Assembly (NCBI GenBank): GCA_023429365.1
Contig: JAEYVW010000089.1
Coordinates: 1-11,280 of the forward strand
Direction: 5' to 3'
From: Bacteroidota bacterium
Lineage (GTDB): Bacteria; Bacteroidota; Bacteroidia; Chitinophagales; Chitinophagaceae
Length of the DNA stretch: 11,280 nucleotides
Shown here: positions 7,286 to 11,280 of the stretch, piece after piece
Numbering within the stretch: position 1 is the stretch's first letter
Layout of the letters: every line of letters begins with the position of its first letter
Translations under genes and position numbers: made by a program
The notes under the pieces: model-generated
Told to the model about the DNA's origin: nothing
What the model saw: only the letters and a program-made list of their open reading frames with translations
The model's database searches: none

Positions 7286-8893
7286 TTATAAGAACATTTT
7301 CGATATTAACTGTTCATCATGGCCATAGATATCCTCGCGGAAATTCAATTCGCCGTTTTCCACCCATGCCGTATAGTATGTGATCAAAACCGGTACAGGT
7401 TCTTTTAGCTTCACAAATTTTTCCTCCCCTTTGTTCATCGCTTCACGAATCTTTGCAGCATCCCAACCCGTATGGTCCTGTAGCAGGTAGCTGGCCATTT
7501 TTTCCGGATCGCTCAGGCGGATACAACCATGACTAAAAGCTCTTTTATCTTTTTTAAAAAGGCTTTTGGATGGCGTGTCATGGAAATAAATATTGAAACT
7601 GTTTGGAAATAAGAACTTCACTTTACCCAGGGCGTTTTTTTCACCCGGAAGCTGCCTGATCTCGGGAATTCCATCTTTTTCTCCGGTGATCTCCATATTT
7701 TCTTTTTCTAGATACTCCGGGTCTTTTTCAATAGCCGGTAGTATCTCTTTTTCGACAATGCTTTCAGGCACGTTCCAATAGGGGCTAAAGACTACCTGGT
7801 TGAGGTTACCGGTGAAAATTCTTGTATCATGACCTCCCTTACCTACTACCACATCCATGTCAAATACATTTTTATCACCTTCTTTTACATGCAGAATAAA
7901 GGCGGGGATGTTTACCAGGATCAATTTGCCCTTAGGTTGCTGGGGCAACCAGCGCATGCGGTCCATATTGATTAGGATCTGTTGTATCCGTCTTTCAACG
8001 GGTGTATTCATTTCATGGATGGTGGTTTCACCAGGCATACCATCAGCGCTCAAACCGTGACGTTGTTGAAATTTTTTAATCGCCTTTTCCAGCGTATCAT
8101 TAAAAACCTGCGAACTGTCCGCGGCAGGAAATCCATCGGTGAGCTGCAATCTTTTTTTGATGGCGACTATACCCGGATGTGATGAACCTTTTTTATATGC
8201 TTTATTAGCTGTCACCCCAGGCCAACCACCATTGGCCTGTATGTTGTGATATATGGCTAGTTGTTCTTTCAGTAAGCCATAGGACGGATTTACATCTTCA
8301 TAGTATTTGTCATCCTTGTGTTTCTTTTTTAATAATGAATCGGCAAGATAAATGGCGTCAACTTTTTTTGCCGGTACAAACCGTTCCATTTCCTTTCGCT
8401 TCACGTATTCTCGATCATAAGCCTGCAGGGTATGTGTGATAAAATGGAGGGTCAGCTGGATCTCCGTTTCAATAAAAGTTTTGTTTTTTGCCGAAGGCGA
8501 AACATTTTCCTCTGCCACCAGCCGGTCCATTCTTTTTTGCAGCTGCTTGTTTTCAAGAAGGGTGTCATCAGTCGAACTGGTGTAATGATTATGCAGGTTC
8601 CAGAATCCGCGGGCCTGTTCGGTAAGACCATCACTGGAAAACCAGGCAAATTCAAAGTTGCGGCTATTATAAAAACTTCGTATCCGACGCGAGAGTGAAT
8701 CGGGAATTTTTTTCTCACTGATAAATTTTTCCACAGCGTTACTATCCAGGAACAGATCGCTATAAGCATTTCGGGGGGTAACACTAAAGTTGCGGGAAGA
8801 TACTTTTTTGCCTTTTTTCTCAGTAGTATCCAAATTATTACAGGCAAACAGCAAACAGGTACAGGTAAATAAACAAACAAATAGTTTAATCAT
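7286..8893 (-). CDS. L,D-transpeptidase lipoprotein, YcbB/LdtD type (paralog 2)
   Basis: This 535-residue paralog is taken from the ATG at 8893, which opens a lipoprotein signal, MIKLFVCLFTCTCLLFAC, with Cys18. An in-frame ATG at 8962 is rejected because it adds 23 polar residues and lies at the tail of the neighbouring terminator. The domain order matches its neighbour: scaffold with IPDSLSRRIRSFYNSRNFEF, a PG_binding_1 domain at about 238-295 (IKKFQQRHGLSADGMPG), and a YkuD domain at about 324-468. The catalytic residues are H438 (YFHDTPSK) and S454-H455-G456-C457. Between the segments NME and ALGKVKFLFPNS it carries about five more residues than paralog 1, in the stretch corresponding to the substrate-capping loop region of YcbB. 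Both proteins end with GELNFRED followed by V/I-YGHD. The predicted role is 3-3 peptidoglycan crosslinking in the periplasm. No terminator is seen between the two paralogs, so a two-gene operon is likely. Confidence 0.91.
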   Translation of the reverse strand: MIKLFVCLFTCTCLLFACNNLDTTEKKGKKVSSRNFSVTPRNAYSDLFLDSNAVEKFISEKKIPDSLSRRIRSFYNSRNFEFAWFSSDGLTEQARGFWNLHNHYTSSTDDTLLENKQLQKRMDRLVAEENVSPSAKNKTFIETEIQLTLHFITHTLQAYDREYVKRKEMERFVPAKKVDAIYLADSLLKKKHKDDKYYEDVNPSYGLLKEQLAIYHNIQANGGWPGVTANKAYKKGSSHPGIVAIKKRLQLTDGFPAADSSQVFNDTLEKAIKKFQQRHGLSADGMPGETTIHEMNTPVERRIQQILINMDRMRWLPQQPKGKLILVNIPAFILHVKEGDKNVFDMDVVVGKGGHDTRIFTGNLNQVVFSPYWNVPESIVEKEILPAIEKDPEYLEKENMEITGEKDGIPEIRQLPGEKNALGKVKFLFPNSFNIYFHDTPSKSLFKKDKRAFSHGCIRLSDPEKMASYLLQDHTGWDAAKIREAMNKGEEKFVKLKEPVPVLITYYTAWVENGELNFREDIYGHDEQLISKMFL

Positions 8894-8960
8894 ACTACTG
8901 CGTTTGCAAAGACTATGCCCTGCCTCTGTCCGGTAATTATGGTTGTGTTGATGCTTTAAC

Positions 8961-8999
8961 AATAAAAAAACAAGCGGGTCAAAAACTGACCCGCTTGTT
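8961..8999 (-). terminator. Rho-independent terminator of the S9 peptidase gene
   Basis: A perfect 13-bp stem (AACAAGCGGGTCA at 8969-8981 with its complement at 8987-8999) encloses a 5-base loop. Read on the minus strand, it is followed by a T-rich tail, from the A-run at 8964-8970. It lies 27 bp after the stop codon of the S9 peptidase gene, in the direction of that gene's transcription. It separates that gene from the L,D-transpeptidase pair, which therefore needs its own promoter in about 8894-8968; no good TANNTTTG match was found there. Confidence 0.88.
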
Positions 9000-9026
9000 C
9001 ATGACTAATTCTTACAACCTGATTTC

Positions 9027-10946
9027 TTAGTCCTTTTTCGCTGGCACTTCTTCGCCTTTCAGGTGTTTGTCAAGGAACTGGAGGATTTGTCCATATCCCT
9101 TAATCTCATTTTCTTTTTTTACAAAACCATGTCCTTCGTCGGGGAATACCACGTATTCTACCGGCACATTATTTTTCTTAACCGCCGCTACGATTTCATC
9201 GCTCTCTACCTGCAATACCCGGGGATCGTTTGCTCCCTGCAGTACCATCAACGGCTTTTTAATTTTGGAGGCATGGAGCAGGGGTGAATATTGTTTCAGC
9301 CTTACAGTATCGGCAGTATTAGGATCACCGATCTCCTCATATAATGCTTTTTTGAATGATTCCCAGTAGGGAGGGATCTCTTTCAAAGTTCTCAGCCAGT
9401 TTGATACGCCAAAAATATCTACACCTACATTAAACTCGTCGGGTTTGAAGGCGAGTGCGGCCAATGTCATATAACCACCATACGATCCACCGATGATCCC
9501 AATTTTTGTAGAGTCGATATAATCCTGGTTGGCGAGCCATTTTTTACCCCAAACACAGTCGTTGAGATCTTTGTCACCATGGTTGCGGTCATCCATTTTA
9601 TAGAATGTTTTTCCATAGCCACTGCTTCCCCTGTTGTTTACAGCCAGTATCGCATATCCATGGTTTACCAAATATTGAATCAACGAGAAATAGCCAACCC
9701 TTGATTGTCCGCCAGGTCCGCCATGCACCCACACAAGTGCCGGCACTTTTTGGTTTTTACCAGCCTGGAGTGGCTTGTAGTAAATGGCAGGTATCTCAAG
9801 CCCGTCAAATGATTTATACCGCACCACCTGGGCTGATACCAGGTCGTTGCCATCCATCTCGGGGTTTAGCGTATTGGTCAGTTTCTTCAGTTCTTTGGTG
9901 TCAAAATCATAAACGTAGATATTGTTGGGCGATTTACCGTCACCAATGGTGAGGCGCATCTTCTTCTCACTGCGTGAAAAATTTACCGCCTGCACATCAC
10001 CATTTTCGATAGCGGGGAAGTCAACCTTATCACCGGTTTTATGATCAAATAAATAGATCTTGTTGCGCCCGTCTTCATTCACACCAATTACCCTGTATTT
10101 TTCATTAAAGGAGGTGTACATATACATCACATCCCAATTCGTGCTGTAGAATTTTTCACTCTTACCGCTCGCCACATCATATTTCATCACCTGCTGGTAT
10201 TCGCTTCCTTCATCAGTTGTATAGTAAAGGACTTTGCCATCGTTGGAAAATTGCAGCGGACCATTATTGCTTTCGATACTGTCTGAATTGATTTTCTTCA
10301 ACTCTCTTGTCTGCTGGTTGAACAGGAAAAGATTGGTTGCAGAAGTAGTAACTGGCTGCATTAAAGCGAGCAGATTCTCATCATCGGACATCGCGCCAAC
10401 ATCAAAACCACTTTCATTTTTATAAACCATGATGGGAGTCCAGGTGGCAGTATCCATCTTGTACAGGTCGAAGAACCGCGGGTCTCTTTTGTTCGAAGTG
10501 TAGTACATGAACTTATTATCGCGGCTCCAGCCTCCGAAGTTGGCTTTTTCTTTTTCACCGGGTGTAAGGTCTTTTACAGAGCCATCGGCTTTTTGCAAAA
10601 ACAGGTGGTCGTTTTCGTCGCCGCCCTTATCGGCGCTGTAAATAAAGCTGGTGGAGCCAGGTACATAGCTATTCGCAAAAACTGATTCCTTGGTCGAATT
10701 GGTAAGTGCTTTTTTACCACCACTGGCGATATCGATCTCATAAGCATTATAAATACCGCTTTCGTTGCTGCTGACGAGGAGTTTTGAATCATCACTCGAA
10801 AGAAACCCACCACCTACCTGGGTGCTTTTGTAAAACTGTTCGATCGTGTACTGTTTTACATCCCTGGGCTGGGATTCATTTGAAGAGTCGCTGGTGTTGC
10901 AGGAAAAAAAGACTAAAGCCAGCGCAGCATAAGTTAAACGTTTCAT
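9027..10946 (-). CDS. S9 family serine peptidase (acylaminoacyl/dipeptidyl peptidase-like) lipoprotein
   Basis: This is a 639-residue protein with a lipoprotein signal, MKRLTYAALALVFFSC, and Cys16. Residues of about 35-375 form a beta-propeller built from repeated PD40/WD40-like blades (SSDDSKLLVSSNESGIYNAY, FGGWSRDNKFMYYTSNKRD, FSNDGKVLYYTTDEGSEY). The C-terminal alpha/beta-hydrolase domain (about 380-630) has the oxyanion motif HGGPGG at 408-413, NNRGSSGYGK, the nucleophile elbow GGSYGGY with S488, D574 in GANDPRV and H606 in DEGHGF. All three catalytic residues are present. S9 enzymes cleave short peptides near their N-terminus, because the propeller excludes folded proteins. The length and motifs fit the S9C acylaminoacyl-peptidase/oligopeptidase branch better than DPP IV, which is longer. 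The lipid anchor predicts an envelope location, for peptide scavenging or turnover. The gene is flanked by its own terminator and by divergent atpD, so it looks monocistronic. Exact specificity is not readable. Confidence 0.94.
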   Translation of the reverse strand: MKRLTYAALALVFFSCNTSDSSNESQPRDVKQYTIEQFYKSTQVGGGFLSSDDSKLLVSSNESGIYNAYEIDIASGGKKALTNSTKESVFANSYVPGSTSFIYSADKGGDENDHLFLQKADGSVKDLTPGEKEKANFGGWSRDNKFMYYTSNKRDPRFFDLYKMDTATWTPIMVYKNESGFDVGAMSDDENLLALMQPVTTSATNLFLFNQQTRELKKINSDSIESNNGPLQFSNDGKVLYYTTDEGSEYQQVMKYDVASGKSEKFYSTNWDVMYMYTSFNEKYRVIGVNEDGRNKIYLFDHKTGDKVDFPAIENGDVQAVNFSRSEKKMRLTIGDGKSPNNIYVYDFDTKELKKLTNTLNPEMDGNDLVSAQVVRYKSFDGLEIPAIYYKPLQAGKNQKVPALVWVHGGPGGQSRVGYFSLIQYLVNHGYAILAVNNRGSSGYGKTFYKMDDRNHGDKDLNDCVWGKKWLANQDYIDSTKIGIIGGSYGGYMTLAALAFKPDEFNVGVDIFGVSNWLRTLKEIPPYWESFKKALYEEIGDPNTADTVRLKQYSPLLHASKIKKPLMVLQGANDPRVLQVESDEIVAAVKKNNVPVEYVVFPDEGHGFVKKENEIKGYGQILQFLDKHLKGEEVPAKKD

Positions 10947-11215
10947 ATTATGGTTTTAGTTGATCTGGAAGATAAAGTTTATTAGCCGATTGGGCACCGA
11001 CTTTTTGAGCCGGGTTTATTTTTCCGGTAAGAATGGTCTTTATGTTATCCGGAGCCACGATTTTGAATGCTGGAATAGCACTGTTTTTGTCCTGGAAACA
11101 GAAATCCACAGTCTTTTTCACCATTTTCAAAATTGGCTGTTTTCCAATTTGCACATTCAGCCCGCTCCCTTACCTTTGCGCCCTGAAATATAACCTCTTC
11201 GCTTAAATTAATCAT
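10947..11215. other. Intergenic region between the S9 peptidase gene and atpD
   Basis: This 269-bp gap separates two divergent genes. The right end holds a clear promoter for atpD, listed separately. No matching TANNTTTG element was found on the minus strand for the S9 gene. Short reading frames cross the gap on both strands, but none has a recognisable protein signature, so none is called. Confidence 0.6.
11148..11178 (+). promoter_or_regulatory. Bacteroidota-type housekeeping promoter of atpD
   Basis: TTTG at 11148-11151 is followed after exactly 19 bp by TACCTTTG at 11171-11178. This matches the Bacteroidota primary-sigma consensus TTTG-N19-21-TANNTTTG with no mismatch. Transcription would start around 11185, giving a leader of about 30 nt before the ATG at 11216. 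The leader has no GGAGG-like site, which is normal for this phylum. Confidence 0.78.
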
Positions 11216-11280
11216 ATGGCAAACGTTGGTAAAGTAAAGCAAGTCATTGGCGCTGTGATCGATGTGCAGTTCGATGGCAC
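11216..11280 (+). CDS. atpD: F1F0 ATP synthase subunit beta, N-terminal fragment
   Basis: The last 65 bases open with an ATG and encode MANVGKVKQVIGAVIDVQFD and one further Gly before the window ends. This is the conserved beginning of the ATP synthase beta subunit (G-K/R-I/V-x-Q-V-I/V-G-x-V-V/I-D-V-x-F), the first strand of its N-terminal beta-barrel. The beta subunit carries the catalytic nucleotide sites of F1 on the cytoplasmic side of the inner membrane. Only 21 of the usual 460-500 or so codons are present, so the Walker motifs are not visible. A near-ideal promoter just upstream fits a strongly expressed housekeeping gene. In many Bacteroidota atpD is followed by atpC, apart from the rest of the atp cluster; its position at the start of a transcript here is consistent with that arrangement. 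Confidence 0.88.
   Translation, partial: MANVGKVKQVIGAVIDVQFDG

Noticed and set aside
8894-8962. Upstream ATG at 8962 for the second L,D-transpeptidase
   Set aside because: It would add 23 polar residues before the lipoprotein signal and would start at the tail of the S9 gene terminator.
8894-8968. Promoter for the second L,D-transpeptidase from TAGTCTTTG near 8907
   Set aside because: The spacing inside the element is one base too long and there is no -33 TTTG at the right distance, so it was not listed as a feature.
9605-9952. Plus-strand frame of 115 codons opposite the S9 peptidase
   Set aside because: It is antisense to the propeller-hydrolase junction and the oxyanion motif, and has no protein signature.
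10948-11154. Small minus-strand gene upstream of the S9 peptidase
   Set aside because: The predicted peptide has no signal or domain, and the region is better explained as a divergent promoter gap.

Overview
The window looks like chromosomal DNA from a Bacteroidota bacterium, probably of the Chitinophagaceae/Sphingobacteriia type; the family-level placement is inference. The supporting signs are a SusC/SusD outer-membrane pair ending in the usual F and QNPGY termini, a run of SPase II lipoproteins, start codons preceded by A/T-rich sequence instead of a strong Shine-Dalgarno, and a near-ideal Bacteroidota promoter (TTTG, 19 bp, TANNTTTG) in front of atpD. No RNA genes, mobile elements, CRISPR arrays or signs of recent transfer were seen. 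No stretch longer than 300 bases lacks a gene.

Region 1 (about 1-5600) is part of a polysaccharide utilisation locus. A GH16 endo-beta-glucanase lipoprotein runs leftward and is cut by the left edge, lacking only its extreme C-terminus. Diverging from it are a SusC/RagA TonB-dependent transporter and a SusD/RagB glycan-binding lipoprotein. The 237-bp divergent gap holds a perfect 7-bp inverted repeat (837-855) plus an extra half-site, the best candidate here for a shared operator. The inferred division of labour is that GH16 cuts a beta-1,3- or mixed-linkage glucan, SusD captures the oligosaccharides and SusC imports them with TonB energy. An 11-bp-stem hairpin lies between the converging susD and transpeptidase genes.

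Region 2 (5607-8893, minus strand) has two tandem paralogous lipoproteins of the YcbB/LdtD L,D-transpeptidase type. Each has the YcbB-like N-terminal scaffold, a peptidoglycan-binding domain and a YkuD catalytic domain with intact SHGC. They may be co-transcribed, with an extra promoter candidate in the 92-bp gap between them.

Region 3 (9027-10946, minus strand) is a prolyl-oligopeptidase-family (S9) serine peptidase lipoprotein with a complete Ser-Asp-His triad. A strong rho-independent terminator separates it from the transpeptidase pair.

Region 4 (10947-11280) is the intergenic promoter region and the first 21 codons of atpD, the F1 ATP synthase beta subunit, transcribed rightward off the edge.

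Most of this is ordinary Bacteroidota envelope and housekeeping content. I did not find a convincing new system. The points most worth a second look are the divergent GH16/susC operator candidate and the tandem L,D-transpeptidases.
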